Part shown: piece by piece, positions 9,393 to 19,340 of the stretch
How the letters are laid out: each line of letters opens with the position of its first letter
How positions within the stretch are numbered: the stretch's first letter is position 1
Source: CBDFGE01 sp965247055
Lineage (GTDB): Bacteria; Chloroflexota; Dehalococcoidia; Lucifugimonadales; JAGWBF01
Length of the DNA: 64,000 nt
Assembly: GCA_965247055.1 (NCBI GenBank)
Contig: CBDFGE010000004.1
Location: 248,001 to 312,000, forward strand
Reading direction: 5' to 3'
The notes under the pieces: model-generated
What the model was told of the DNA's origin: nothing
Databases searched by the model: none
The model's input: only the letters and a program-made list of their open reading frames with translations
Translations under genes and position numbers: made by a program

Positions 9393-10502
9393 CTAGTCCA
9401 GCCTTCCTCGTGCCGCGATCTCCCACACCGCCTCCAGCTTCCCGTCACGGACGGCGTGAATATAGTCATACTGGTTTACACACAGCTCCAGGTCCCAGGG
9501 TACGAGCCACACCTTGGTGCCCACGTCCACCTTTTGTTGGGCCTCACCTTCCAGGTCCAACCTGCAGTGCTCGGCGCTGAACCGTACAGCTCGTGCGCCG
9601 GGGATGCCCTCCACCACGGGAAGCCCTCGGTCGGGACCAGTGGCCTTGTGTCCCGCGTCGGTGACGGCCGCGTCGGCGGTGGGGTGGCTTATCACGGTGG
9701 TCAGCACCCTGGCCGCCGGTGCGAACTGGCTCAGTTGCTGGCAGTAAGGGTGGTCCATCAGCGGGTAGGAGCCCACCTGGACCTCCGTTACCCCGTCGGT
9801 GGCCCCGGCAATCTGGTAGTTGTGGGTGCCTCCCACGCTCACCATCTGCACCGAAAGGCCCGCCCGTTTCATGAGGTCCACCGTGTCCAGGACCGGCTGC
9901 AGCGCCCTTTGCGTCTCTGCCGCCACGTCCCGGTCGTCTTCGTGCAGGAGGTTGCCTTCGTAGGCCATGACTCCCACGAAGCGCAGGCCCTGGGAGCGGC
10001 CCGCATGCTTTGCCAGCTCCAGCGAGGGAGCGCCCGGCTCGATGCCACACCGGTCCAGCCCTGCGTTGATATCCACCACCACGTCCAAGGAGACGCCCAC
10101 GGCTTGGGCTGATTCGGACAGGTCCTCCACGTTCTTGGGGTTGTCCACGGCCACCGTTATCCGCGAGTGGTGGGCCAGGGCGCATAGCCGGGAGATCTTG
10201 GTACGGGTCACGACCTCACCGGTGACGAGGATGTCGCCGAACCCGGCGCGGGCAAAGACCTCCGCCTCCCCAACCCTGGACACGGCGATGCCCCCGGCGG
10301 TCCCACCGGCGGCCATCTGCTTGTGGGCGATGGCCGGGCACTTGTGGGCGGTGGTGTGGGGGCGGGCGCGGGCCCCGGCGGTGCGGAAGAAGGAGTGGAG
10401 CGTCTCGATGTTTCGCTCCATGATGGCCAGGTCTACCACCAGCGCGGGGGTGTCGAGCTGCTCTGCCGGCGTGCCTATGGGTCTGGACACGGGACGTTCC
10501 AT
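9393..10502 (-). CDS. DSD1/D-threonine aldolase-like PLP enzyme, copy 2
   Basis: 369 residues from the ATG at 10502, which has AAAGGAGG eight bases upstream; a GTG three codons earlier is less well placed. Same fold as its downstream neighbour: TPAEQLDTPALVVDLAIMERN, RPHTTAHKCPAIAHKQM with the presumed PLP lysine (the first position of the usual KxHK is Thr here), VDINAGLDRCG and QVGSYPLMDHPYC. The two copies differ throughout, so this is an old duplication or two separately acquired family members. A frameshifted cupin gene precedes it. Substrate unknown. Confidence 0.88.
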   Translation of the reverse strand: MERPVSRPIGTPAEQLDTPALVVDLAIMERNIETLHSFFRTAGARARPHTTAHKCPAIAHKQMAAGGTAGGIAVSRVGEAEVFARAGFGDILVTGEVVTRTKISRLCALAHHSRITVAVDNPKNVEDLSESAQAVGVSLDVVVDINAGLDRCGIEPGAPSLELAKHAGRSQGLRFVGVMAYEGNLLHEDDRDVAAETQRALQPVLDTVDLMKRAGLSVQMVSVGGTHNYQIAGATDGVTEVQVGSYPLMDHPYCQQLSQFAPAARVLTTVISHPTADAAVTDAGHKATGPDRGLPVVEGIPGARAVRFSAEHCRLDLEGEAQQKVDVGTKVWLVPWDLELCVNQYDYIHAVRDGKLEAVWEIAARGRLD

Positions 10503-10592
10503 TCCCGGCACCTCCTTTAATGCTCCACGAAGGATACCATAAGTCGCTGGGAGCCGCCACCGGCCCTTTCTGGGGAAACGGGGCGGTCTCGG

Positions 10593-10954
10593 TCAGTTTC
10601 CGCCGGTGAGCACGCGGTCCGTCCGGTGGGTGGGGAAGACATACAGCATCCGCGCCGGCTCCCGGTCGCGGTTCACGAAGCCGTGGACCATCCCGGCCGG
10701 CCCAGCACCGTGTCGCCGGGACCGATGGTCGTCGTCTGGTCCCCCAGGACCAGCTCCAGGCGCCCCTCAAGGATGACCATGGCCTCCTCAGTGTCGGGGT
10801 GGATGTGCTGGGGAATCTGGGAATCCGGGGTGACTGTCAGGTCCCCGATGGTGAGGGAGCGGCTTCCCCCGGCAGCGTCCACCAGCATGCGAACGTGAAG
10901 CCCGGGGGACATGCCCTCTGTAGCGGTCAGCTCCTGGCTTCTGATAAGCGGCAC
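10593..10954 (-). pseudogene. Small cupin-domain protein interrupted by a one-base frameshift
   Basis: The frame starting at GTG 10954 (GGAGG upstream) encodes most of a single cupin: IPQHIHPDTEEAMVILEGRLELVLGDQ, motif 1 with its His/Glu ligands, then IGPGDTVL. At about 10705-10710 (CTGGGCC on the coding strand) the natural continuation moves to another frame: GPAGMVHGFVNRD, motif 2 with its His, on to LTGGN and a stop at 10593. Repaired, the protein would be about 120 residues. Either the gene is newly broken or one G is missing from the assembled run. Confidence 0.75.
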
Positions 10955-11028
10955 CTCGCCTCCTCTCCCGCTCGGACCACCTCTTCAGGTGGCCGGCCTT
11001 CACTACGCGTGGGCCAATTTAGCCCCAG

Positions 11029-14000
11029 CTACCCACAAACCTCTCCGAAATACCTGCCCACCATCGCCAGGTCCAAGACGTCCACTATGCCGTCGCCGTT
11101 CAGGTCGGGGGCGGCGCTGCCGAGCGCCTGGACGACTATCCCCAGGTCATCGGTGTCGACGATGCCATTCATACTAACGTCCGCAACGCAGGCCGGGGAC
11201 GGCGGAGTTACAACGGCCAGGCCGAACAGGCTGAAGCTGGTGACCTCAAAGGTAATGCTATTGTTGTCCACATCCCTGGCAACTATCCGTAACGTGTCCC
11301 ACCGCTCCTTGGAACTGTTGAACACCAGGGGCTGCAGGTTGTCTTTGTCCTTGCCGGCAACCTCCACGTCGGTGTAGGTGATTATCATGGCCGCCGGGGT
11401 ACTGAACCGCAGGCCATCGGGGCCGAAGTCAAACACCCGGGACAGGAAAGCGATATTGTCGCCAACTGGGGGCAGGGCTGGTGCGCCGGCCCTGAAGACG
11501 GTCACACTGATCCTGGTGTCGTCCACCGCTTCAGGGGGCACTGTAATGCTGGCCTCCACAGGGTCCTCGGACCCCGTGCTGACCGTGCCTCCGTCCCGGG
11601 CGGTGACCACCCCCTGGACCACCTCCACGATCTGGAGCTCGAAGGTGGCAACCACCGAACGATCGCTTTCCATGGCCACCTGGCAGTCCGGCGTCCCCGA
11701 GCAGGCCCCGCGCCATCCCGTGAAGAAGGAGTCCACATCCGCCATGGCGTTGAGAGTGACCAGGGCTTGGGCCTCATAGTCCTGCCTGCACCCGGTGCCA
11801 CAGGCTATTCCGAATGGGAGGCTTGTCACGGTCCCTGCCCCATCGCCCGCTCGGAACACCGTCAGCCGGAAGGCCGAGGTCACCGTCAGGTCCACGTCGC
11901 GGGTGGTGTCGCCCCCGCCGTTGGTGTCGTTGGTGAAGCTCACCGTATCGCCATAGCTCCCCGGAGAGAGACCGTTGGCGAAGCTGTTGACGCTGACTGT
12001 GACGCTCCCGCTCTCCCCCGCTTCCAGGGTCCCAACGCTCGAGGAGACTGTAGTCCACCTCTGGGTGGTGGCGGCCGACCAGCTAATGGGGCCGCCGCCC
12101 GGGTTGGTCAGGGTGTACGTCTTGCGGGATGGGCCGAAGGGGCCACCCTGCTTCCCCGAGGTGATGAGCCCTTCCGGCGGCGTCACTTCCAGCCTGCCCG
12201 GCTCGGCGACCTCCAGGTTCAGTCTGGGAAAGGCGTTGCCCCTCAGGTAGGTGACGTTCACGAAGGACAGGAAGGACATGTGGCTGCCGGGGGCGAGAGC
12301 GTTGGCGTTCTCGTTGATGGACACCTCCACCTCGACGCTCTGTCCCCCTTCCAGCGTCCCCGCCGCCTGGGAGACGCTGTCCCACGCCTCAGACGACCCC
12401 GGCGCCCATTCGAAGGGGACCTCACCCGTGTTTCTCAGGGTGTATGTCTTTGTGGAGGGGCTGAAAGGCCCTCCCTGCCCACCGGAGGAGTCCATATTCT
12501 CGCCCGGTGTAACCGCAAGGACGCCCGGTCGCACCACGGTCAAACTCGTGGGCCGCTGGGTGAGCACGCTATTGGTCTGGTCGAAGAAATTCACCCATCC
12601 GATGTTGCTTCCTATGGGCAGGTCATTGGCGAAGCCGGGGACGATGGACACCACTACTGGTGTGCTCTGCCCCGGGTCCAGGGTCCCATTGAAGGGGTCA
12701 GGTCTGAACCAGGAGTGGCTGATGGTGGCCGCCCAGGCCAGACCCTCGCCGCCTGAGTTTCTCAAAGTGTACGTCTTGCTGGCGGGAGTGAAGGGCCCGC
12801 CCTCTCCGCCCGAGGAGCTGAAGCCCCCCTCCGGAGTAACCTCCAGGAGCCCTGGGGGGACGTTCACCGTAAGGCTTACCGGCCGGGTCGTGCTGCCGTT
12901 TCCGTTGGTCTCGTTGGTGAATCCGATGGTGTCGGTGTGCGCTTCGTTACCTGGAGCCAGGCTGTTGGCAAAGAAATTGATCAGCACGTCCACCGTCATA
13001 CTCGCCCCTGGCTCGATGATCCCACCACCGGGCAGGACCGAGGTCCAGTTCGCGGTCTTTGAGGCCCGCCACTCTATGGCGCTGCCGCCCGGGTTGTGCA
13101 GGACGTACTGTTTGCCGCTTGGGTCGAAGGGCCCACCTTGCAACCCCACTGCCACCAACCCATCGCTCGGGTTCACCAGGAGGCTACCCGGTGGCTTCAC
13201 GCTTACGCACGCCGACCGGCTGGCGTTGGCCTGATTGTTGGTGGTGTTTTTGAAGCTCACGCTGGTGCAATGGGCTCCCACTGCCAGGTCGTTGGCGGCA
13301 ATGTTGAGGGACACCGTCACGGTGGCGCTCTCGCCACCGTCCAGGGTTCCACTGCCGGGGGAGAAGCTGACCCAGCTATGGCTCCGAGAGGCCGCCCAGC
13401 TAATCGTGTCCCCGCCCTCGTTGGTCAGCTCATACTCCTTGCTGATGGGACTGAAGGGCCCACCCTCTACCCCCGTGGAGGTCAGGGCGAAGTTTGGTGT
13501 TACGTCCAGACGTCCCTGAACGTCACAGGGGCTTGCGGCGTTGGAGAATGTGGTACGGGCGATCCAGGTGCCCCACTTGGGACCGTCCCCAGGGTTGTCC
13601 TTGGCGTACTCCGCCACGTGCCACACACAGTCGGGGAACTCGGGGTCCACCGCCGAGCCGAAGTAGTCACCATAGCGCGCCAGGGGCAGAGCGCCGGTTG
13701 GCGCGGGCACCGCCGTCTCTCCCGCCTTGACCCGGATCGAAGGCTCGAACTCGGCCGCCCCGTCCGCCAGCCCGGTTACCCGGATCTGGGGGAACCGGTC
13801 GGAACCGGTGAGCCCGAAGACGACGTGCAGGTTGTCCGATGCGTCGGTACGGTGGGAGGGGTACATGAAGGAGACCCCCCCTGCCCCTAAATACCTGTCC
13901 ATCGTGACCGACGGGTTCTCCCCAGGGCTGAGCTGAATGATGTGGGTGCAGGAGCGGTCCAGGGGGTCACCCCCAAATTTGCAATAGGTGGCCCCCCCGG

Positions 14001-15583
14001 TGATGGTCAGCGTACCATTCCGGTAAGTCGCGTCCAGGAGCCATGAAGCTCCGGGCCACAGGAGGTGGACAGTGTCCTTCTGTATGGCGGGAGGGGGCAG
14101 CTGCTGGAACCTGATCCCCAGGGACCTGGTGACACGTTTCACCTCGCTCTCCCCCGGGACCCCCACGATCTTGTCCTGGTGCAGGATCGCCCCAACTTGC
14201 CCCAAAAAGTACTCGGCGATAAGGGACGGGTCCACGCCTTCCAGGATAAGCTGTACGGTTTCCAGGAGGGCCACCGGGGTGTCCGCTAGCATGGACAGCG
14301 GGTTCAGGTGTACCCCGTACTGGTCGTTGATGGACCCCAGGGAGTGAGCGGGGCGCATGGTCACCCGGGTTATTCTGGAGTCGAACTGGGCGCCCCGAAC
14401 GGTTGTACCCTGGGGCGCGAGCATCTGGCTCTTGTTGAAAACCACGGTCTGCTCCCCGCCGTAGTTGGCCAGGATGCCCAGCAGTGTGGCCAGGTCGAAG
14501 TCGACGAAGATGGTGTCGAACCGAGTAAGGGCGAGGGGGTTCCGGTTGTAAGAAACGGTCACCTTGTCGTTGGTGAGCCCGATGGCCGGAAAGTCGGGGA
14601 AGACGCCGTCGAACTCCATTACCCACCTTCGCCAGGTCCCTGTGGGGTCGTCGGTGATGGACACCGCGATGTGTAGCCGCCCCAGGTCTGCATCCTCGTT
14701 TCGAGAGGAGTAGATGGCGAAGAAACGGTTCTCCCGGGCGTCGTAGATTATCTTGGGATCGAAGTTGTGGTCGAAGAACCGCCCGCCGTTTGAGGGAACG
14801 GAAGGCACGTTGAAGAAATCCCCCAGGTAGAAGGTCTGGACGACGCGTCCGTTCTTCGTGAAGATGCGCCCCATGTTATTGAGGAGCTCCACCACGTGGC
14901 GAGGGCCCACGGCGATCTGGGGGTCGGGAGGGTCGGACCCGGCCTCGGCGGCGCTGAGGCCCTCGAAGTTGCGGTTGACCTTGAAGCCGCTCTCCTGGGG
15001 GATGTCGATGCCGAGGGCCCTCCCGGTGGCTCCCACCGGGTCCACCAGGCCGGAGACATCCAGGAGGGGATCTTCGTCAAGGTCGAACTCGGTCGCCCTC
15101 TCCCCCGAGAAGACGGACAGGACGCCAGTATCCACCTCGGTCCAATCGCAGAGGTGCAGGATCAGACAGCCGGCGCTGGCCACCTCCAGCTTCCAGATGA
15201 TTGTCCCCGAGCCACCGTCGCTGGGACTCCCCACTGTGTATGTGCGGAAGGGTTCCAGGCCAGGCTCGACGTCGCGGACGCTGCATGTCGTTCCGAAGAT
15301 GTCGAAGCAGTTGTCGTCGGCACTCCACCTTGAGGACACACTGTGTACGAATACGCGGAAGTGGGCGTTCTCAGTGCCCGTGTTGCGTATCCTCACAAAG
15401 ACGGTCGTGGACCCGCCGGGCTCGAAGGGTGGCCCAACGTTGCCGCCTACCGGGCCGATGTTGATGATTTCGCCATCGAGGTCGGCGGCAGACACCTCAC
15501 GGGAGCGAGCAAACAGCAAGTAAGGAGACCACTCCCATGGCCAGGGCCGCCACCACGATGGGCCAGCAAGTCCCCTTGATCAT
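11029..15583 (-). CDS. Large secreted repeat protein with dockerin-like C-terminus; N-terminal frame break
   Basis: The main frame is about 1,496 residues. In order: an N-terminal beta domain (to about 165); a central region of about 490 residues containing NRFFAIYSSRNE and similar segments, perhaps propeller-like; five tandem repeats of about 109 residues (BACON-like: GGPFSPSSKTYTLRN, SGTLDGGESATVTV, FANDL); a divergent InlB-B-like repeat (FFTGWRGACSG); a strand-rich ZU5-like region; and a C-terminal dockerin-like pair of calcium loops (MNGIVDTDDLGIVVQAL, LNGDGIVDVLDLAMVGRYF). The main frame has no good start: its first codon is TTG 15519. A second frame opens at ATG 15583 after GGAAGGTGG and encodes MIKGTCWPIVVAALAMGVVS, a clear signal peptide. 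One extra T near 15520-15525 would join the two. Confidence 0.8.
11872..13517 (-). repeat. Five tandem BACON-like repeats inside the secreted protein
   Basis: Five protein repeats of about 109 residues (about 329 bases each) lie head to tail. Each runs from a LxVTP start through GGPFxPSxKxYxLxNxG, a W-rich core, GTLxxGxS and a final FANxLxxG segment, ending before a loop of TTRPVxLTV type. The DNA copies are diverged, so they are not a recent expansion. Beta-sandwich repeats like these usually form a stalk in surface proteins. Confidence 0.8.
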
Positions 15584-15749
15584 CTAATATCCACCTTCCG
15601 CTGCATCGCAGCGAGCATTCCAGACGTTGGCGGGCCTCCAGTGGCTGATCGCGAGAGGCCCCCAATGCACTCCATTTTCAGGTGTACAGGATCTGAGGTC
15701 TCAGAAGTTGTCTTGCATGGCGCCGTGGCTACGAATGCACCAACTTTGG

Positions 15750-15825
15750 TGGTCGGGGTGAGTGGATTCGAACCACCGGCCTCCACGTCCCGAACGTGGC
15801 GCGCTAGCCGCTGCGCTACACCCCG
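15750..15825 (-). tRNA. tRNA-Pro, anticodon CGG
   Basis: The reverse strand folds as a full cloverleaf: acceptor CGGGGTG / CACCCCG, D arm GCGCAGCGGCTAGCGC, anticodon stem CCACG / CGTGG with loop TTCGGGA (anticodon CGG, reading CCG codons), and T arm GGTGG-TTCGAAT-CCACT. The discriminator base is A and a genomic CCA (15750-15752) is encoded. Confidence 0.95.
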
Positions 15826-16031
15826 ACAGCCCCTATATTATACTGCCCGTCGCCGGCGATAAATAGGCCCCCTCCCCGATACGAGTGGCCCGGGCCGTGG
15901 CCGGGTGGCCAGCTTGACGTGGCCCCACGGCTGAGGTAGTATCCGCCTGCGCGCCGTCCGCCAGCGGGCTGGCCTGGGCGGCGGGTTGCAGGCGGGTCCA
16001 CCAGGCGCGGACCGTCAAGGAGGCGATGGGG

Positions 16032-16583
16032 ATGGTTGAGGGTACCAGGACGGCCCTCACCCCGGAGGTGAAGGCGATGATCGGGGTGGCGGGGGAGGTG
16101 GTGGAGTGCTGGGGCGCCGTTGATCGGGAGTACCTTCGGCGGTTCAGCCAGGCGTTGATGGACCCGGACCCCAGGTACTGGGACGAGGGGTTCGCCAGGA
16201 GCACCCTCTACGGAGGGGTCGTGGCGCCGCCCATCATGGTGAGCTATATGGCCGGCCGGCGCCCCCCTCGGGAGGATGACCCGGTGGCCCAGGGTTTTCG
16301 TGAGAATCCCCGGTTCGACGGCTTCGTCGGCATTGGGGGCGAGGGCTCCCTTCCCGCTATACCCACGGACCTGTCCAGGGTGCTGAACGGGGGCAACGGC
16401 ATGGAGATCTACAAGTACCCGAGCATAGGGGACAGGGTATTTTTCCAGAACAGGTACTCCGACATCACCGAGAGGAAGGGGCGCGATGGAAGCCCTTTTC
16501 TGATCGTGACCATAGAGACCACATTCCGTAATCAGAACGAGGAGACCCTGTGCGTGACCCGCTCGTCCCTCATCAGGCGGTAG
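16032..16583 (+). CDS. MaoC-like/FAS1-type dehydratase domain protein
   Basis: 183 residues from the ATG at 16032, eight bases after AAGGAGG; an ATG six bases earlier is too close to that site. The sequence has the N-terminal dehydratase hot-dog pattern: WGAVDREYLRRFSQALMDPDPRYW, YGGVVAPPIMVSYM, then NGGNGMEIYKYPSIGDRVFFQNRYSDITERKG and a central VTIETTFRNQ strand. Enzymes of this sort hydrate enoyl-CoA or enoyl-ACP and often work as two half-proteins. The next gene, 47 bases on, is another hot-dog protein with the His-containing catalytic motif, so the two probably form one heteromeric hydratase. Confidence 0.8.
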   Translation: MVEGTRTALTPEVKAMIGVAGEVVECWGAVDREYLRRFSQALMDPDPRYWDEGFARSTLYGGVVAPPIMVSYMAGRRPPREDDPVAQGFRENPRFDGFVGIGGEGSLPAIPTDLSRVLNGGNGMEIYKYPSIGDRVFFQNRYSDITERKGRDGSPFLIVTIETTFRNQNEETLCVTRSSLIRR

Positions 16584-16630
16584 GGTCCGCCCTTCGAGAG
16601 ACCCGTAGTGCATAGTAGGAGCAGAATGCG

Positions 16631-17191
16631 GTGGCGTTGAAGCTGGAGGAGCTGCTAAAGCTCACTCCCTCCGAGATTCTCGAGCACGACGAGAGGCCCA
16701 CCGCTGAAGAGCTACGTTGGAAGCGGCAGACGTACTTCGAGGATGTCTACCCGGAGATGGAGCTGCCCAGGTACATCTACCGGCCCACGCCCGTCCACCT
16801 GTTCCGCTGGAGCGCCGCCATAGAGAACTGGCACCGTATCCACTACGACCTGGACTTCGCCATAAACCACGACAAGCTCCCGGGACTGCTGGTGCAGGGC
16901 TCCTGGAAGCAGAGCGTGGTGCCCCAGTACCTGAAGGACTGGACGCTGCCTGGTGGCTGGCCGTGGAAGGCCTCCTTCGAGCACCGGGCGATGCTGCTAC
17001 CGGGGGACGTTCTCATCATGTGGGGTAGGGTGACCGGGAAGCGGGAGGTCGATGGCATGGGCATGGTCGAGCTGGAGCTTGGCATGAAGAACCAGGACGG
17101 CGTGGAGAGCATGCCGGGGACCGCCACCGTGGTTCTGCCCCTGACAGGTGGCAAACCCATACCGTACCCCTTCGTGCCACCCCGGGAGTAG
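16631..17191 (+). CDS. MaoC-like hot-dog hydratase, second subunit
   Basis: 186 residues, GTG start at 16631 with AGGAG upstream. The segment FRWSAAIENWHRIHYDLDFA matches the hydratase-2 motif (…N.HRIHYD…), with the catalytic Asp/His pair where the family expects it, and LPGLLVQGSWKQS follows as in the MaoC fold. It sits directly after the other hot-dog gene and before a small protein and a TPP enzyme, so all four may be one operon for degrading or building a CoA-linked acid. The actual substrate is not evident. Confidence 0.8.
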   Translation: MALKLEELLKLTPSEILEHDERPTAEELRWKRQTYFEDVYPEMELPRYIYRPTPVHLFRWSAAIENWHRIHYDLDFAINHDKLPGLLVQGSWKQSVVPQYLKDWTLPGGWPWKASFEHRAMLLPGDVLIMWGRVTGKREVDGMGMVELELGMKNQDGVESMPGTATVVLPLTGGKPIPYPFVPPRE

Positions 17192-17254
17192 CGCAAGTCC
17201 ACGGGAAGGCGTCCTGCATACCCGCCCGGAGTATCGCCCGAGCAGGAGGCAGCA

Positions 17255-17524
17255 GTGGCCAGGTTCATGGCTGTTCACAGTGTCCCCGGAGTGACCGAGG
17301 AGCAGTTTCGCCAGGTGCTGGGGGAGGCCAAGAAGTGGCGCCCAGACCGGCGTACCACCATCATCAAGGTGTACTGCAACCTGGCGGAAGGGAAGCTGGT
17401 ATCGGAGTGCGAGGCGCCGGACCAGTCCCAGTTCGAGGAGTGGATAAAGGGGGTTGGCTGGTCCTGGGACGGGATATTCAGGGTGGACCTGATACACCAG
17501 GGAGGCCAGATCTGGGACGTGTAG
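17255..17524 (+). CDS. Small ferredoxin-like-fold protein (DUF4242 / SCO4226-like)
   Basis: 89 residues, GTG start with an AGGAGG-type site. The pattern FMAVHSVPGVTEEQFRQVL....RTTIIKVYCNLAEGKLVSECEAPDQSQFEEWIKG resembles the dimeric alpha-beta proteins of the DUF4242 group; the Streptomyces member SCO4226 binds nickel. Metal-binding residues cannot be confirmed here. It lies between the MaoC pair and the TPP enzyme in one run of genes. Function unknown. Confidence 0.65.
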   Translation: MARFMAVHSVPGVTEEQFRQVLGEAKKWRPDRRTTIIKVYCNLAEGKLVSECEAPDQSQFEEWIKGVGWSWDGIFRVDLIHQGGQIWDV

Positions 17525-17576
17525 CGTTGTCCATCCCTGGCATGCTGGCAGCACCCTGGCAGGGGAGGGACCGGAC

Positions 17577-19217
17577 TTGGCCGCGATGACCGGCGCCCAG
17601 GCGCTAGTGCGCTCCCTGGCGATGGAAGAGGTGGAGGCGGTGTTCGCGGTGCCGGGCGTCCAGATCATGGACGTGTTCGACGCCCTTGAGAGCGAGCCTG
17701 GCATACGTCTGGTGACGGTCCGCCACGAGCAGGCCACAGCCTACATGGGCGACGGGTACGCCCGCGCCACGGGCAAGGTGGGCGTGGCCCTGGTGGTGCC
17801 GGGCCCCGGAGCACTCAACGCCGCGGCGGGTCTCGGGACGGCCTACGCTACCTCCTCTCCGGTGCTCCTGATCAGCGGCCAGGTGGAGAGCTACAACCTG
17901 GGCAAAGACCGGGGGGCGTTGCACGAGGTAAACGACCAGCTGGATATCTTCCGCCCCCTCACCAAATGGTGCGCCCGGGTGACGCAGGTGGACGAGATTC
18001 CGGGCGCCGTCCATCGGGCCATGGGCTACCTGCGCACCGGCAGGCCCAGACCGGTGGAGCTGGAGATACCGTGGGACGTTCTTCCCTCCTCCGGGGAGGT
18101 GGAGCTTCCCGAGCCGGAGGTGTACTCGAAGGGCGCTCCCGACCCGGCCCGAATCAAGGAGGCGGCGGAGCTTCTGGCGCACGCCCGGCGGCCCCTCATA
18201 TGGGCGGGCGGGGGCACGATGGCCGCCGAAGCCTCCCGGGAGGTCGTGGAGCTCGCCACCGCCATCAACACCCCCGTGGTGACCACGCAGCAAGCTAAGG
18301 GCATCATACCCGAGGACCACCCGCTCTCCCTGGGCGCCTACTACTATGGCCACTGCCCCGGCTATCGCGCCATGGCCCGTGCCGACGTGATCCTGGCGGT
18401 GGGAAGCCGCCTCCACGTGGTCCCGTCTGTGCCCTGGGCCTTCCAGCCGCACCAGGTTGTAGTTCATATAGACGCCGACCCCGCGGAGCTGGGCCGAAAC
18501 GTGCCTACTCGGGTGGCCATCGAGGCCGACGCCAGGCTGGGCCTCCAGGCGCTCCTTTCGGAGCTGGGCGGCTCGCGCACCAAGAGCGAGTGGGCCCCCG
18601 GAGAGGCGTCGGCTGCCAGAGATGAGGGGTACCGCCGGTTCAAGGAGATGGCACCGGCCCAGGTGGGAATAGTACAGGCGTTGCGCCGCGAGCTGGAGGA
18701 CGACGCAATAGTGGTGAGCGGGATTACCACCATCGGGTACTGGAGCAACCTGGTATTCCCGGTGCTGAGGCCCAGGTCTTACCTGACATCATCCTATTTC
18801 GCCACCCTGGGATTCGCCTTTCCCACGGCCATAGGCGCCAAGATAGGTAGCCCGGGCCGTCAGGTGGTCGCCCTGTGCGGCGACGGTGGCTTCATGTACG
18901 GCGTGGCGGAGCTGGCCACGGCAGTCCAGGAAGGGGTCAATGTGGTTGCCCTGGTCTTCAACAACGCCGCCTTCGGGGCTTCCCTACGCGACCAGGAGAC
19001 GCGTTTCGGCGGCAGGGTGTATGGTACCCGGCTCCACAACCCGGACTTCCCTCGCCTCGTCGAGGCCTTCGGCGCCACGGGAATCAGGATCTCGCACCTG
19101 GAGGAGCTGGGCGAGGGCCTGAGGAGTGCCCTGGCGACCGAGGGTCCCGTCGTGGTCGAGGTGCCCATCCCTGTACTGGACCCGCCCTTCCAGATACCGC
19201 CCCCGGGGATGCCCTAG
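17577..19217 (+). CDS. Thiamine-pyrophosphate enzyme, acetolactate-synthase-like
   Basis: 546 residues. TTG at 17577 is preferred over ATG 17586 because GGAGG lies eight bases before it. Three domains are visible: the PYR domain with the catalytic Glu in RHEQATAYMGDGYARATGK; a central domain with HARRPLIWAGGG; and the PP domain with GDGGFMYGVAELATAVQEG followed by NN, the TPP/magnesium motif. Family members include acetolactate synthase, benzoylformate decarboxylase and oxalyl-CoA or glyoxylate enzymes. No regulatory subunit gene is adjacent, so a catabolic decarboxylase or carboligase is more likely than branched-chain biosynthesis. Confidence 0.88.
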   Translation: MAAMTGAQALVRSLAMEEVEAVFAVPGVQIMDVFDALESEPGIRLVTVRHEQATAYMGDGYARATGKVGVALVVPGPGALNAAAGLGTAYATSSPVLLISGQVESYNLGKDRGALHEVNDQLDIFRPLTKWCARVTQVDEIPGAVHRAMGYLRTGRPRPVELEIPWDVLPSSGEVELPEPEVYSKGAPDPARIKEAAELLAHARRPLIWAGGGTMAAEASREVVELATAINTPVVTTQQAKGIIPEDHPLSLGAYYYGHCPGYRAMARADVILAVGSRLHVVPSVPWAFQPHQVVVHIDADPAELGRNVPTRVAIEADARLGLQALLSELGGSRTKSEWAPGEASAARDEGYRRFKEMAPAQVGIVQALRRELEDDAIVVSGITTIGYWSNLVFPVLRPRSYLTSSYFATLGFAFPTAIGAKIGSPGRQVVALCGDGGFMYGVAELATAVQEGVNVVALVFNNAAFGASLRDQETRFGGRVYGTRLHNPDFPRLVEAFGATGIRISHLEELGEGLRSALATEGPVVVEVPIPVLDPPFQIPPPGMP

Positions 19218-19340
19218 AGCCAGGGTGTCCCCAGCGGCCCCCGAGTCCCATCCTTCGATCCCGCCCGCCTGTATTCCTGGTGACGGCTCCTTCGGCCTGT
19301 ATCGTAAAATAGAGGCACAAGAAATTCAGGGAGGGGGTAG

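Noticed and set aside
11767..13234. Two frames of about 330 residues on the plus strand opposite the repeat protein
   Set aside because: They mirror the BACON-like repeats (their own repeated segments arise from the antisense of those repeats) and have no start context.
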